This document shows, one piece after another, positions 23,170 through 32,520 of a stretch of 64,000 nucleotides of DNA (position 1 is the stretch's first letter; each line of letters begins with the position of its first letter). The DNA lies in assembly GCF_900109285.1 (NCBI RefSeq), contig NZ_FNZQ01000002.1, positions 248,001 through 312,000 on the forward strand, given 5' to 3'. Below the pieces are notes generated by a model, which saw only the letters and a program-made list of their open reading frames with translations, did not search any database and was not told where the DNA came from. The position numbers and the translations under genes are program-made. The stretch is from Jannaschia helgolandensis (GTDB lineage: Bacteria; Pseudomonadota; Alphaproteobacteria; Rhodobacterales; Rhodobacteraceae).

Positions 23170-24465
23170 ATGCGCATGACGATCCAACCCCTTCGCCTCG
23201 GCATAGCAGGGCTCGGCACCGTAGGCGTGGGCGTCGTACGGATCGTACAGGAACATGCAGCTTTGCTGACCGCACGCACGGGACGCGCTGTTTCGATCAC
23301 CGCGGTATCGGCCCGGTCACGCAACAGGGATCGTGGCGTCGATCTGTCGGGATATGGCTGGGAAGACGACCCCGTGACGTTGGCTCGGCGCGAAGATGTG
23401 GACCTGTTTGTCGAATTGATGGGCGGATCGGATGGTCCGGCGAAAGCCGCGACCGAGGCGGCGCTGGCAGCAGGCAAACCGGTCGTCACGGCCAACAAGG
23501 CGATGCTGGCACTGCACGGTCAGGCGCTGGCTGAACTGGCCGAGGCGAATGACGCCGCCCTGCGGTTCGAAGCCGCGGTCGCAGGCGGCATTCCGGTCGT
23601 GAAGACGCTTGTCGAAGGACTGGCGGGCAATGCAATCACCCGCGTGTCGGGCGTGATGAACGGCACCTGCAATTATATCCTGACGCGCATGGAATCGTCC
23701 GGCCTTCCCTATGCCGACGTGTTCAAGGAAGCGGACGCCCTGGGCTATCTGGAAGCCGACCCGAACCTCGATGTCGGCGGTATCGACGCCGGGCACAAGC
23801 TGGCGATCCTGTCGGCCATTGCCTTCGGCACACAGGTCGATTTCGACGGCGTGCAGTTGCAGGGGATCGAACGGGTCAGCATCGACGACATCCACCGTGC
23901 CCGCGACATGGGTTATCGCATCAAGCTGCTGGGCGAGGCGAGGATCACCGCCGCCGGGGTCGAACAGTCGATGCGACCGACACTGGTGCCCGCCGATAGT
24001 CCATTAGGTCAGTTAGAGGGCGGTACAAACATGGTCGTCATAGAAGGCGACGCCGTGGGGCAGATTGTCCTGCGTGGCGCGGGCGCGGGCGAGGGCCCAA
24101 CGGCAAGCGCGGTGATGGGCGACGTCTGCGACATTGCGCGTGGATTCACCCTGCCCCCTTTCGGGCAGCCCGCCGCCACGCTGACCAAGCCCGTCCGTGC
24201 CAATGCCGCAACCGAATGTGCGCATTACCTGCGCATGTCGCTGCGGGACGAGCCCGGAGCACTCGCCCGTGTTGCGACAGTGTTGGGCCAATCCGGCATT
24301 TCCATCGACCGGATGCGCCAATACGATCATCCCGGCGACGACGCCCCTGTCCTGATCGTCACGCATCCCTGCGCGCCGTCGGACCTGAGTGCGGCGTTGC
24401 AAGGCGTCGTGGCCACGGGCGTCGTGAATGGCGACCCCATCGCCCTGCAAATCCAGATCCCCTGA
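23170..24465 (+). CDS. hom: Homoserine dehydrogenase
   Basis: Converts aspartate semialdehyde to homoserine in threonine and methionine synthesis, 431 aa. NAD(P) motif GIAGLGTVGVGVV at the N-terminus; catalytic domain with VSGVMNGTCNYILTRM and EADPNLDVGGIDAGHKLAILS; C-terminal ACT domain from about residue 350 (LRDEPGALARVATVLGQSGISIDRM) for feedback control. ATG at 23170 with GGAG just upstream; 23176 is a close alternative. In many Rhodobacterales it is followed directly by glpX and recJ; here an aldo/keto reductase gene sits between. Confidence 0.96.
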   Translation: MRMTIQPLRLGIAGLGTVGVGVVRIVQEHAALLTARTGRAVSITAVSARSRNRDRGVDLSGYGWEDDPVTLARREDVDLFVELMGGSDGPAKAATEAALAAGKPVVTANKAMLALHGQALAELAEANDAALRFEAAVAGGIPVVKTLVEGLAGNAITRVSGVMNGTCNYILTRMESSGLPYADVFKEADALGYLEADPNLDVGGIDAGHKLAILSAIAFGTQVDFDGVQLQGIERVSIDDIHRARDMGYRIKLLGEARITAAGVEQSMRPTLVPADSPLGQLEGGTNMVVIEGDAVGQIVLRGAGAGEGPTASAVMGDVCDIARGFTLPPFGQPAATLTKPVRANAATECAHYLRMSLRDEPGALARVATVLGQSGISIDRMRQYDHPGDDAPVLIVTHPCAPSDLSAALQGVVATGVVNGDPIALQIQIP

Positions 24466-24475
24466 GGTATCCGAC

Positions 24476-25495
24476 ATGACTTATACACCCTCCGACACAC
24501 GTTACGATACGATGTCCTATCGCCGCTGCGGCAAGTCCGGGCTGAAGCTGCCTGCCGTATCGCTGGGCCTGTGGCACAACTTCGGCGACGACACACCGCA
24601 TCAGGTCAAGCGCGACATCTGCCGTACGGCCTTCGACCAGGGCATCACGCACTTCGATCTTGCAAATAACTACGGCCCGATGCCCGGCAGCGCGGAACTG
24701 GCCTTCGGTCAGATCCTACGGGAAGATTTCACGGGCTATCGGGACGAGTTGATTATTTCCTCCAAGGCCGGATACCTGATGTGGCCTGGCCCCTATGGAC
24801 AGTGGGGTAGCCGCAAGTACCTGATTGCCTCCTGCGACCAATCGCTGAAGCGGCTGGGCTTGGATTACGTCGATATTTTCTATTCGCATCGTTTCGACCC
24901 CGACACTCCGATGGAAGAAACCATGGGCGCACTGGATCACATCGTCCGCTCGGGTCGCGCGCTTTATGCCGGGATCAGCAGCTATAACTCAGAGCGCACG
25001 CGCGAGGCGGCAGCGATCCTGCGCGACCTCGGCACACCCTGCCTGATTCACCAGCCCAGCTATAACATGTTGAACCGCTGGGTCGAACGCGACGGGTTGC
25101 TTGAGACGCTGGACGAGGAAGGCATCGCCTTCACGCCGCTGGCGCAGGGCCTGCTGACGCGCAAGTACCTGTCCGGCGTCCCCGAAGGCAGCCGTGCGAC
25201 ACAAGGCAAATCGCTGAACCCCGATGCCGTTACACCCGAAATGGTGAAGGCGCTGAACGGTCTGAACGACATCGCGCAATCACGCGGTCAGACCCTGGCG
25301 CAAATGGCCATCGCCTGGGTGCTGCGCGGTGGCGTAACGACGGCCCTGATCGGCGCGTCAAAGCCGGAGCAGGTGGTCGACTGCGCGGGTGCCGTGGACA
25401 ATCTGGCGTTCACCGACGACGAACTCTCGCGCATCGATGAGCTGTCAGGCGAAAAGGGGCTGAACCTCTGGGCCGCGTCTTCCGAGGGTGTCTGA
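24476..25495 (+). CDS. Aldo/keto reductase, YghZ/GprA-type
   Basis: NADPH-dependent reductase of 339 aa. The TIM-barrel motifs are THFDLANNYG (catalytic Asp and Tyr), IISSKAGYLMWPGPYG (catalytic Lys), YSHRFD and IGASKPEQV. The sequence matches the YghZ subgroup (L-glyceraldehyde-3-phosphate and methylglyoxal reductases, related to potassium-channel beta subunits), particularly RRCGKSGLKLPAVSLGLWHNFG. The ATG at 24476 is 10 bases after hom; a longer reading from 24428 overlaps hom. Cotranscription with hom is likely; a detoxification role is inferred. Confidence 0.93.
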   Translation: MTYTPSDTRYDTMSYRRCGKSGLKLPAVSLGLWHNFGDDTPHQVKRDICRTAFDQGITHFDLANNYGPMPGSAELAFGQILREDFTGYRDELIISSKAGYLMWPGPYGQWGSRKYLIASCDQSLKRLGLDYVDIFYSHRFDPDTPMEETMGALDHIVRSGRALYAGISSYNSERTREAAAILRDLGTPCLIHQPSYNMLNRWVERDGLLETLDEEGIAFTPLAQGLLTRKYLSGVPEGSRATQGKSLNPDAVTPEMVKALNGLNDIAQSRGQTLAQMAIAWVLRGGVTTALIGASKPEQVVDCAGAVDNLAFTDDELSRIDELSGEKGLNLWAASSEGV

Positions 25496-25598
25496 CGCGC
25501 GTTTCCGCATGTTAGCGCCCACAGTCCAGTCCGCTTGCCTTGCCCCGGTGAACAAGGCGACCTAAGCCGGTCGCGACATCAAATTCAGGATATTTCCC

Positions 25599-26558
25599 AT
25601 GGCCCAGCCCGATTTCAACGACCGGATGCTCTCCCTCGGGCTTGCCCGTGTGTCCGAGGCGGCAGCTCTTGCTTCGGCGCGCCTGATCGGGCGCGGCGAT
25701 GAAAAGGCCGCCGATCAGGCCGCCGTCAATGCCATGCGCGATCAGCTGAACCTGCTTGATATCGCTGGCACCGTCGTCATCGGCGAAGGTGAGCGGGATG
25801 AAGCACCCATGCTCTATATCGGGGAAGAGGTGGGCACCGGCAAAGGGCCCGAAGTGGATATCGCCCTGGATCCGTTGGAAGGCACCACGCTGACCGCCAA
25901 GGACATGCCCAACGCCCTGACAGTCATTGCGATGGGCCCGCGCGGGTCGATGCTACACGCACCCGACGTCTATATGGACAAGCTGGCGATCGGTCCAGGC
26001 TACCGCACCGGCGTCGTGACGATGGATATGTCACCTGCCGAACGCGTCAATGCGCTGGCCGCCGCCAAGGGGTGTTCGACCGAGGATATCACCGTCTGCG
26101 TTCTGGAACGTCCCCGGCACGAAGACATGATCGCGGAACTGCGTTCGACCGGTTGCGCCATCAGTCTGATCACCGATGGCGACGTTGCTGGCATCATCCA
26201 CTGCGCCGAAGCCGACAAGACCGGCATCGACATGTATATGGGATCGGGGGGCGCGCCCGAGGGCGTTCTGGCGGCAGCCGCCCTGAAATGCATGGGCGGG
26301 CAGATGTTCGGCCGCCTGACCTTCCGCAACGACGACGAACGGGCGCGCGCGGCGAAGGCCGGCATCACCAACCTCGACCGGGTCTATACACGCGACGATC
26401 TGGTGACCAAGGACGTTATCTTCGCCGCGACCGGCGTCACCGACGGATCGATCGTCGCAGGCATCAAGCGGGAGGTCGGGTATCTTACCGCCGAGACGAT
26501 CCTGATGCGGTCCAAAACCGGCTCGGTCCGGCGCATGATCTATCGGAACCCGGTCTGA
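25599..26558 (+). CDS. glpX: Class II fructose-1,6-bisphosphatase
   Basis: Metal-dependent FBPase of gluconeogenesis and of the Calvin cycle where present, 319 aa. Motifs: VVIGEGERDEAPMLYIGE (metal site), DIALDPLEGTTLTAKD (the phosphatase signature) and GSGGAPEGVLAAAALKCMGGQM. Normal length. The ATG at 25599 follows an AT-rich leader with a GGA element. recJ starts 13 bases after its stop, so the pair is probably one transcript. Confidence 0.97.
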   Translation: MAQPDFNDRMLSLGLARVSEAAALASARLIGRGDEKAADQAAVNAMRDQLNLLDIAGTVVIGEGERDEAPMLYIGEEVGTGKGPEVDIALDPLEGTTLTAKDMPNALTVIAMGPRGSMLHAPDVYMDKLAIGPGYRTGVVTMDMSPAERVNALAAAKGCSTEDITVCVLERPRHEDMIAELRSTGCAISLITDGDVAGIIHCAEADKTGIDMYMGSGGAPEGVLAAAALKCMGGQMFGRLTFRNDDERARAAKAGITNLDRVYTRDDLVTKDVIFAATGVTDGSIVAGIKREVGYLTAETILMRSKTGSVRRMIYRNPV

Positions 26559-26571
26559 CCGGCCATTTCAC

Positions 26572-28332
26572 GTGGGCTGGCTTGGCGTCACCTCCTCGGC
26601 CACAGGCCGTCGCTGGGTCGGCCTGACGCCCGAACAGGAGCGTTTTGCCGAAGCCATAGCCCAGACCGGCCAGCCCCTTGCCCTGTCGCGCCATCTTGCG
26701 CGGCGCGGTGTGCCGCCCGATGAGGTCGCCAGCTTTCTTGAACCACGGCTGCGCGACCTGCTGCCCGACCCGCTGACATTGCGCGATATGGGAACCGCTG
26801 CCGACCGCATACTGGTTGCCGTTGAAAATCGTCAGCGGATTGCGATTTTCGCCGACTACGATGTAGACGGTGGGACATCTGCGGCCCTTCTGGTCTGGTG
26901 GTTGCGCGGCCTGGGGCGGGTGGCCACAACCTATGTCCCTGACCGCATCGACGAAGGATATGGCCCCAACGCACCCGCCATCGCCGCCTTGGCCCGTGAC
27001 CACGATCTGATCATATGCGTCGATTGCGGCACCCTGTCCCACGAGGCGCTGGCCGCCGCCGACGGCCTGGCCGACGTTATCGTCCTGGACCACCATCTGG
27101 GCGGCGAGACCCTGCCCCCCGCAGTGGCCGTTGTGAACCCGAACCGGCAGGACGAGGATGGCACGCTTGCCCATCTCTGTGCTGCCGCCGTCGTTTTTCT
27201 GTGCCTGGTCGAGGCGAACCGACGCCTGAAAGCCGACGGCACAACCGGGCCGGACCTGATGGCTATGCTCGATCTCGTAGGCCTTGCCACCGTGGCCGAT
27301 GTCGCGCCGCTGGTCGGGGTGAATCGCGCCTTGGTGCAGCAGGGGCTGAAGGTGCTGCGCGACCGCCGTCGACCCGGCCTGCGTGCCTTGGCCGACGTCG
27401 CCCGCATGGACGGCCCGCCGACGCCCTACCACCTTGGCTATCTGCTGGGGCCGCGTATCAACGCGGGCGGGCGTGTCGGCGCGTCGGATCTGGGCGCGCG
27501 CCTTCTGTCGACCGACGACGATGCCGAGGCGGCAGCTCTGGCCGAACGGCTGGACGCTTTGAATGGCGAACGCCGCGCGATCGAGGCGCGGGTGACCGAG
27601 ACCGCGCTGGAACAGGCGCTGGACCGACTGGCCGATGGCGGCGCGCTGGCCTGGGCCTCGGGCGACGGCTGGCATCCCGGCGTTGTGGGCATTGTGGCGT
27701 CTCGTCTGAAGGAGGCGAGCAACCGCCCCTCTGTCGTGATCGGCATCCGCGAGGACGGCTTCGGTCAAGGTTCGGCCCGGTCCATCGCGGGCGTCGACAT
27801 CGGTGCAGCCGTGCAGCGACTGGCCGCCGAGGGCCTGTTGGTGAAAGGCGGGGGCCACCGCATGGCGGCCGGGTTGACGGTGGCTGGCGACAAGATCGAC
27901 GCAGCGATGGCCCGCCTGTCGGACCTGCTGGCGCGTCAGGGGGCCGACCGCACCGGCCCCCGTGACCTGATCATCGACGCGACCCTGATGCCCGGAGCCG
28001 CGACCCGCGATCTGATCGCGAAGCTGGAACAGGCCGGGCCATTCGGCCAGGGCGCATCGGCACCACGTTTCGCCTTCCCGGACCTGCGCGTGGCCCACGC
28101 CCGACCTGTGGGTGACGGGCATCTAAAGATTACCTTCACCGGTGGCGGACCGGGCCGTCTGGACGCCATCGCCTTCCGTGCCAGTGCCAGTGGAATCGCC
28201 GCCGCAATCGACCGCGCCGCCGGTGCGCCGCTTCATGTCGCCGGTCGATTGGAAGTGAACCGTTGGCAGGGCCGCGAGGACGTGCAGCTGAAGCTGGAGG
28301 ATGTGGCTTTGGTCGCGGAAACAGACCGTTGA
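26572..28332 (+). CDS. recJ: Single-stranded-DNA-specific exonuclease RecJ
   Basis: 5'-3' ssDNA exonuclease for recombination and repair, 586 aa. DHH phosphoesterase motifs: FADYDVDGGTSAALL (motif I), CVDCGTLSHEA, VLDHHLGGE (DHH), and VDLVGLATVADVAPL-type motif IV. The DHHA1 domain carries HPGVVGIVASRLKEASNRP and KGGGHRMAAGLTV. The C-terminal OB fold ends in WQGREDVQLKLEDV. Start GTG at 26572, with the first conserved residues soon after; no better ATG exists. It ends 99 bases before tRNA-Glu. Confidence 0.95.
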   Translation: MGWLGVTSSATGRRWVGLTPEQERFAEAIAQTGQPLALSRHLARRGVPPDEVASFLEPRLRDLLPDPLTLRDMGTAADRILVAVENRQRIAIFADYDVDGGTSAALLVWWLRGLGRVATTYVPDRIDEGYGPNAPAIAALARDHDLIICVDCGTLSHEALAAADGLADVIVLDHHLGGETLPPAVAVVNPNRQDEDGTLAHLCAAAVVFLCLVEANRRLKADGTTGPDLMAMLDLVGLATVADVAPLVGVNRALVQQGLKVLRDRRRPGLRALADVARMDGPPTPYHLGYLLGPRINAGGRVGASDLGARLLSTDDDAEAAALAERLDALNGERRAIEARVTETALEQALDRLADGGALAWASGDGWHPGVVGIVASRLKEASNRPSVVIGIREDGFGQGSARSIAGVDIGAAVQRLAAEGLLVKGGGHRMAAGLTVAGDKIDAAMARLSDLLARQGADRTGPRDLIIDATLMPGAATRDLIAKLEQAGPFGQGASAPRFAFPDLRVAHARPVGDGHLKITFTGGGPGRLDAIAFRASASGIAAAIDRAAGAPLHVAGRLEVNRWQGREDVQLKLEDVALVAETDR

Positions 28333-28431
28333 AGACACCCGTACCTCGGACGCAAATTCCGTCGACCAGACTGCCAAAAACCGCTTGCAGGCTCAGGACC
28401 CCTCGCCTAAGAACCCCTCACGCCAGAGAAT

Positions 28432-28506
28432 GGCCCGTTCGTCTATCGGTTAGGACGCCAGGTTTTCAACCTGGAAAGAGGGGTTCGATTCCCCTACGGG
28501 CTGCCA
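28432..28506 (+). tRNA. tRNA-Glu (anticodon TTC)
   Basis: 75-nt cloverleaf with encoded CCA. Anticodon stem CCAGG/CCTGG with loop TTTTCAA gives TTC. The acceptor stem GGCCCGT pairs with ACGGGCT (first pair G-U), and the T arm is GGGGTTCGATTCCCC. No flanking repeat was seen, so this tRNA does not appear to be an occupied integration site. Confidence 0.96.
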
Positions 28507-29028
28507 CTTATTCTTACAGGTAATTGATTTTACTTCGGACCGGCGTTTTTTCACAACTTTGACTTTGGACGCTTCATGTCGTGAATTCATGCGGGTGCAT
28601 GAACAATTATGACCAGAGCCTCGTCCGCAGAAAGCGCGGACCGACCCGGCCCAGCCATAGCGCAGCGTTGCGTTAACGCGGCGTACGGCTGAACTGGGTG
28701 GACAATGGAAGGACATGGCACGCACCGCATCAAGGTCGTCCCGACCTCCGCCGGTCCTCTCGGATGCTGCCCCTTCAGGTCCGCCTATCGCTCAAAGTGC
28801 TATCCTGAGCTTTCTTGTGGCAGATTGCTTCGACTGGAAGGCTGCACCACAGAACAGGTTGGCGTGATGATGTCTCCTTGCCGAGCCCGCCTCATACAAA
28901 CAATTGAAATAAAGTAATTATTTCAAAATCTCTTTGATATCAGGTCGTGACTGCGGTGGCTTGTTGTTGTCAGGTCGCACGACACCTGTTTAAGTCGATG
29001 CAGTCACTGGGGGGGTGCTCGCAAAGAT
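28507..29028. other. Intergenic region before the Pot-type operon
   Basis: 522 bp. A 70-codon frame at 28705-28917 has no domain, is cysteine-rich in an unpatterned way and lacks a good ribosome-binding site. Near 28951-28993, CAGGTCG occurs twice and CAGGT/ACCTG can pair, but the pattern is too weak to call an operator. The promoter of the ABC operon should lie here. Confidence 0.4.
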
Positions 29029-30123
29029 ATGAAAGACACTGGACCGGAAACCTTCCTGCGTTTCGACAACGTCAAGAAAAGCTATGACCAGAAAAACCTC
29101 GTGGTTAAGGGCTTTGACATGGACGTACGAGATGGTGAGTTTATCACGCTTCTCGGGCCGTCGGGGTCAGGCAAAACCACCGTATTGATGATGCTTGCCG
29201 GGTTCGAAAGCGTCACTTCGGGCGATATCGCCATTGCCGGCAAGTCGATCAACAAGACAGCGCCGAACAAGCGCAACATCGGCATGGTCTTTCAGAACTA
29301 TGCCTTGTTTCCACATATGACAGTGGCCGAAAACCTGGCCTATCCGCTGAAGGTGCGCAAATTGCCCAAGGCCCAGGTTAGGGACAGGGTGGCGGAATAC
29401 CTCGATCTGGTTGAGTTATCGGAGTTTGGAGACCGGCGTCCGGGGCAACTGTCGGGGGGGCAACGGCAGCGCGTGGCCCTGGCGCGGGCGATGATATTCG
29501 AGCCGACGTTGATCCTGATGGACGAACCGCTTGGCGCGCTGGACAAGAACCTGCGTGAACAGATGCAGTTCGAGATTACCCGTCTGCACAAACAAATGGG
29601 ATTCACTGTAATCTACGTGACCCACGATCAGACCGAGGCTCTGTCGATGTCCAGTCGGATCGCTGTCTTCAACGATGGGATTGTACAACAATGCGCCCCA
29701 CCGGCCGAGCTTTACGAGCATCCGGCGAACGCTTTTGTTGCGGAATTTATCGGTGAGAACAATTTTATCCCCGGCACGGTCATTACGCGCGATGCAACGA
29801 GCGCGAAGGTCCAGACTGACGGCGGCACGATTGTCGCGCAGGCAGCGGAAGGCTTGACCGAGGGCAGCGCATGCCGGGTGTCGATCCGGCCTGAAAAGCT
29901 GTTCATCCCGCCCACAAACCACGACTATGACAACGCCCTGACTGTACGGTTCAATACCCGAATCTACGTCGGCGATTTCATACGTTATTACTTCAAGCTG
30001 ACTGACGGCACAGATATTATCGTCAAGGTTTTGAATGACTTATCCGCGCCAGATTTCGACAATGGCGCAGAGGCCCAGCTGCTTTGGCTGGCATCCGATT
30101 GCATCGCCTTCCCTGCCGGGTAG
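29029..30123 (+). CDS. ABC transporter ATP-binding protein, PotA-type
   Basis: Nucleotide-binding subunit of a Pot-type importer, 364 aa. Walker A GPSGSGKTTVLMM, Q-loop VFQNYALFPHMTV, signature LSGGQRQRVALARAM, Walker B LILMDEPLGALD and H-loop YVTHDQTEAL are all intact. The C-terminal ~120 residues form a TOBE domain (ENNFIPGTVITRDAT, then VSIRPEKLFI). First gene of an operon with binding protein and two permeases. The substrate class (polyamine or similar cation) is inferred from family only. Confidence 0.94.
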   Translation: MKDTGPETFLRFDNVKKSYDQKNLVVKGFDMDVRDGEFITLLGPSGSGKTTVLMMLAGFESVTSGDIAIAGKSINKTAPNKRNIGMVFQNYALFPHMTVAENLAYPLKVRKLPKAQVRDRVAEYLDLVELSEFGDRRPGQLSGGQRQRVALARAMIFEPTLILMDEPLGALDKNLREQMQFEITRLHKQMGFTVIYVTHDQTEALSMSSRIAVFNDGIVQQCAPPAELYEHPANAFVAEFIGENNFIPGTVITRDATSAKVQTDGGTIVAQAAEGLTEGSACRVSIRPEKLFIPPTNHDYDNALTVRFNTRIYVGDFIRYYFKLTDGTDIIVKVLNDLSAPDFDNGAEAQLLWLASDCIAFPAG

Positions 30124-30179
30124 GTGACACAGGACAAACCGGGGTCCTGCAAAACGCCCGGACTGACAAGGAGAAACCG

Positions 30180-31223
30180 ATGAAAAAACATCTAACGTTA
30201 CTTGCCACCTTGGCGCTGACTGCCAGCCCCGTCGTGGCACAGGATCTGACAGTGACCTCCTTCGGCGGGGCCTATGGCGCCGCACAGAAGGAGCATATGA
30301 TCGATCCTTTCGTGGCCGAGACCGGCACGAATATCCTGTTTGAAGATTATGGCGGCGGCATCGCCGAGATGAAGGCGCAGGTCGAAGCCGGCAATATCCA
30401 ATGGGACGTCGTTGATATCGAGGTGATCGACCTCGAACGTGCGTGCGCCGAGGGATATCTCGAGGTCATCGATCAAAGCACCCTGCCCGACGGTGACGAC
30501 GGCACCCCTGCGGCGGACGATTTCATTGAAGACGCTTTGGCCAATGAATGCGGCGTCGGTAATATCGTCTGGTCGGTCGTCTTTGCGGTGAACACCGAAA
30601 ACGGTCCCGGTCCGCAAACCATTGCAGAGTTCTTTGACACCGAAGCCTTCCCCGGCAAGCGAGGCCTGCGCAAGCGTCCGCAGGTCAACATGGAATGGGC
30701 CCTGATCGCCGATGGCGTCGCTCGCGAAGATGTCTATGATCTGCTGTCGACCGAAGAAGGGCAGGCTCGGGCCTTCGAAAAGCTGGATACGATCAAGGAA
30801 GACATCGTCTGGTACGATAGCTGGTCGCAGGCTCCCGTTCTGCTGAACGATGGCGGTGCGCAGATGGTGCAATCCGCCAACGGTCGCATCTTCGCGGCCA
30901 TTCAGGACGACGGCGCGCCGTTCAGCATCGTCTGGGACAGCCACGTCTACGACCTTGACGTCTGGGCGATCATGAAGGGCACACCCAACAAGGACAAGGC
31001 GATGGAGTTCATCCAGTTCGCCACCCGGACTGTGCCGCTGTCGGGGATGCAGGATGTTGCCTATGGCCCCACACGTCGCTCGGCCCAGGCGCTCCTGCCC
31101 GAAAGCGTAAAGCAGGATTTGCCGACGGCCCACCTTGAGGAAGGTCTGAAAGCCGACGGTATCTTCTGGGCCGACTTCGGCGAAAGCCTTGGCGAGAAGT
31201 TCAACGAATGGCTGCTGCAATGA
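30180..31223 (+). CDS. ABC transporter substrate-binding protein, PotD/PotF-type
   Basis: Periplasmic binding protein of 347 aa. Signal peptide MKKHLTLLATLALTASPVVAQ (cleavage after AQ), then DLTVTSFGGAYGAAQKEHM, the usual start of this family. Other landmarks: GGIAEMKAQVEAGNIQWDVV, FPGKRGLRKRP and MEFIQFATRTVPLSGMQDVAYGPTRRSA. ATG at 30180, with AAGGAG 8 bases upstream. It lies between the ATPase and permease genes and is followed by a hairpin. Acidic pocket residues suggest a cationic ligand, but polyamine binding is not proven. Confidence 0.92.
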   Translation: MKKHLTLLATLALTASPVVAQDLTVTSFGGAYGAAQKEHMIDPFVAETGTNILFEDYGGGIAEMKAQVEAGNIQWDVVDIEVIDLERACAEGYLEVIDQSTLPDGDDGTPAADDFIEDALANECGVGNIVWSVVFAVNTENGPGPQTIAEFFDTEAFPGKRGLRKRPQVNMEWALIADGVAREDVYDLLSTEEGQARAFEKLDTIKEDIVWYDSWSQAPVLLNDGGAQMVQSANGRIFAAIQDDGAPFSIVWDSHVYDLDVWAIMKGTPNKDKAMEFIQFATRTVPLSGMQDVAYGPTRRSAQALLPESVKQDLPTAHLEEGLKADGIFWADFGESLGEKFNEWLLQ

Positions 31224-31229
31224 GCCGCT

Positions 31230-31260
31230 GCCCCCTGCGCCGTCCTGAGGTGCGGGGGGC
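31230..31260 (+). other. Intercistronic hairpin after the Pot-type binding-protein gene
   Basis: 12-bp stem (GCCCCCTGCGCC with GGTGCGGGGGGC, two G-U pairs) with a 7-base loop, starting 7 bases after the stop codon. No T-run follows, and the first permease gene starts 15 bases later. Probably protects or attenuates the mRNA rather than ending it. Confidence 0.7.
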
Positions 31261-31275
31261 GTCAGAAATTATATC

Positions 31276-32517
31276 ATGACCACAGCACCACACCGATTGG
31301 ATCCCGCCGACGCCCGCAATGCGGCGCGCGAAGTGCGCAAGCGCAGGCTACAGGCGTTCCTGTTCGTGGTGCCTTTGCTGATTTTTATCGTCTTTGCCTT
31401 TGTGGCCCCGATCACGACGATGCTGTTCCGCAGTGTGCACAATCCGACCGTCGCAAATCTCGTGCCCGACACATTGGCCGCACTTGACGACTGGTCTGGC
31501 GAAACCACACCGGACGAGACTGTTCTGATCCAGTTCGCGTCAGACATGAAACGGATGGCGAACGATCGCACGTCCGGTCAGCTTGCAGATGAAATCAACC
31601 GGGCGCTGCCTGGTATGTCGAGCGTCGTCAAATCCACAGCGCGAAGTCTGCGCCGGGTGGAGGATACCGAGATCGCCGCAAACGGTGCATCCCTTCTGCT
31701 GGAGGCCAACGACCGCTGGGCAGATCCGGCCACATGGCATGCCTTGAGATCCGCAGGGCAGGTCTATTCCTCAAGCTATTACCTGACATCTGTCGACCTT
31801 GAACGAAAGGCTGACGGCAGCATCGCCCAACGCGATACGCAGATTTACGTGAAACTCTATATCAAGACTTTGCGTATGGCCCTCATCATCACGGTCCTGA
31901 CAATTGTGCTGGGCTATCCGCTTGCCTTCTTCATGGCGCAGGCGTCGGACGGGCTGGCTAATTTCCTGATGGTCTTTGTACTTCTTCCATTCTGGACCTC
32001 GCTATTGGTACGGACCACGGCATGGATCGCACTGCTGCAAACAAACGGCGTCGTGAACTCCACATTGATGGCTATAGGGGTCATCGATCAACCGCTCGAA
32101 TTACTTTACACCGAATTTTCGACCATCATTGCAATGACGCATATCCTTCTGCCGTTCATGGTCCTCCCGCTTTATGCGGTCATGCGCGGGATTGATCAGA
32201 GTTTCATGCGGGCTGCCATTTCGATGGGAAGCCGACCGCTTGGAGCCTGGTATCGGATCTTTCTGCCCATGAGCCTGCCAGGCTTATCGGCAGGGGCGCT
32301 TTTGGTGTTCATCATATCGGTGGGCTACTACATCACGCCTGCTTTGGTTGGCGGGACCGACGGGCAGATGATTTCCAACATTATTGCATTCCATATGCAG
32401 CAATCCAACAATTGGGAGCTGGCCGCCGCACTGGGGTCGCTCCTGCTGGTGCTCATCTTGTTGCTCTACTGGTTGTTTGATCGCCTTGTCGGTGCCGATA
32501 ACATCAAACTGGGATAG
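31276..32517 (+). CDS. ABC transporter permease, PotB-type with long periplasmic insertion
   Basis: Integral membrane subunit of 413 aa; PotB-type permeases usually have about 290-310. The first membrane segment is at residues ~23-45. It is followed by ~140 mostly hydrophilic residues (about 50-190) before the transport core, which begins YIKTLRMALIITVLTIVLGYPLAFFMA. The EAA-type loop is in AAISMGSRPLGAWYRIFLPMSLPGL. The insertion is presumably periplasmic and may contact the binding protein. The next permease starts 3 bases after its stop. Confidence 0.93.
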   Translation: MTTAPHRLDPADARNAAREVRKRRLQAFLFVVPLLIFIVFAFVAPITTMLFRSVHNPTVANLVPDTLAALDDWSGETTPDETVLIQFASDMKRMANDRTSGQLADEINRALPGMSSVVKSTARSLRRVEDTEIAANGASLLLEANDRWADPATWHALRSAGQVYSSSYYLTSVDLERKADGSIAQRDTQIYVKLYIKTLRMALIITVLTIVLGYPLAFFMAQASDGLANFLMVFVLLPFWTSLLVRTTAWIALLQTNGVVNSTLMAIGVIDQPLELLYTEFSTIIAMTHILLPFMVLPLYAVMRGIDQSFMRAAISMGSRPLGAWYRIFLPMSLPGLSAGALLVFIISVGYYITPALVGGTDGQMISNIIAFHMQQSNNWELAAALGSLLLVLILLLYWLFDRLVGADNIKLG

Positions 32518-32520
32518 ATA

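Noticed and set aside
28432-28506. tRNA-Glu as a second island insertion site
   Set aside because: No repeat of either half of the tRNA was noticed in the following sequence, and the next genes form an ordinary ABC operon.
28705-28917. A 70-codon frame upstream of the Pot-type operon
   Set aside because: No ribosome-binding site, no domain and no conserved context; treated as non-coding.
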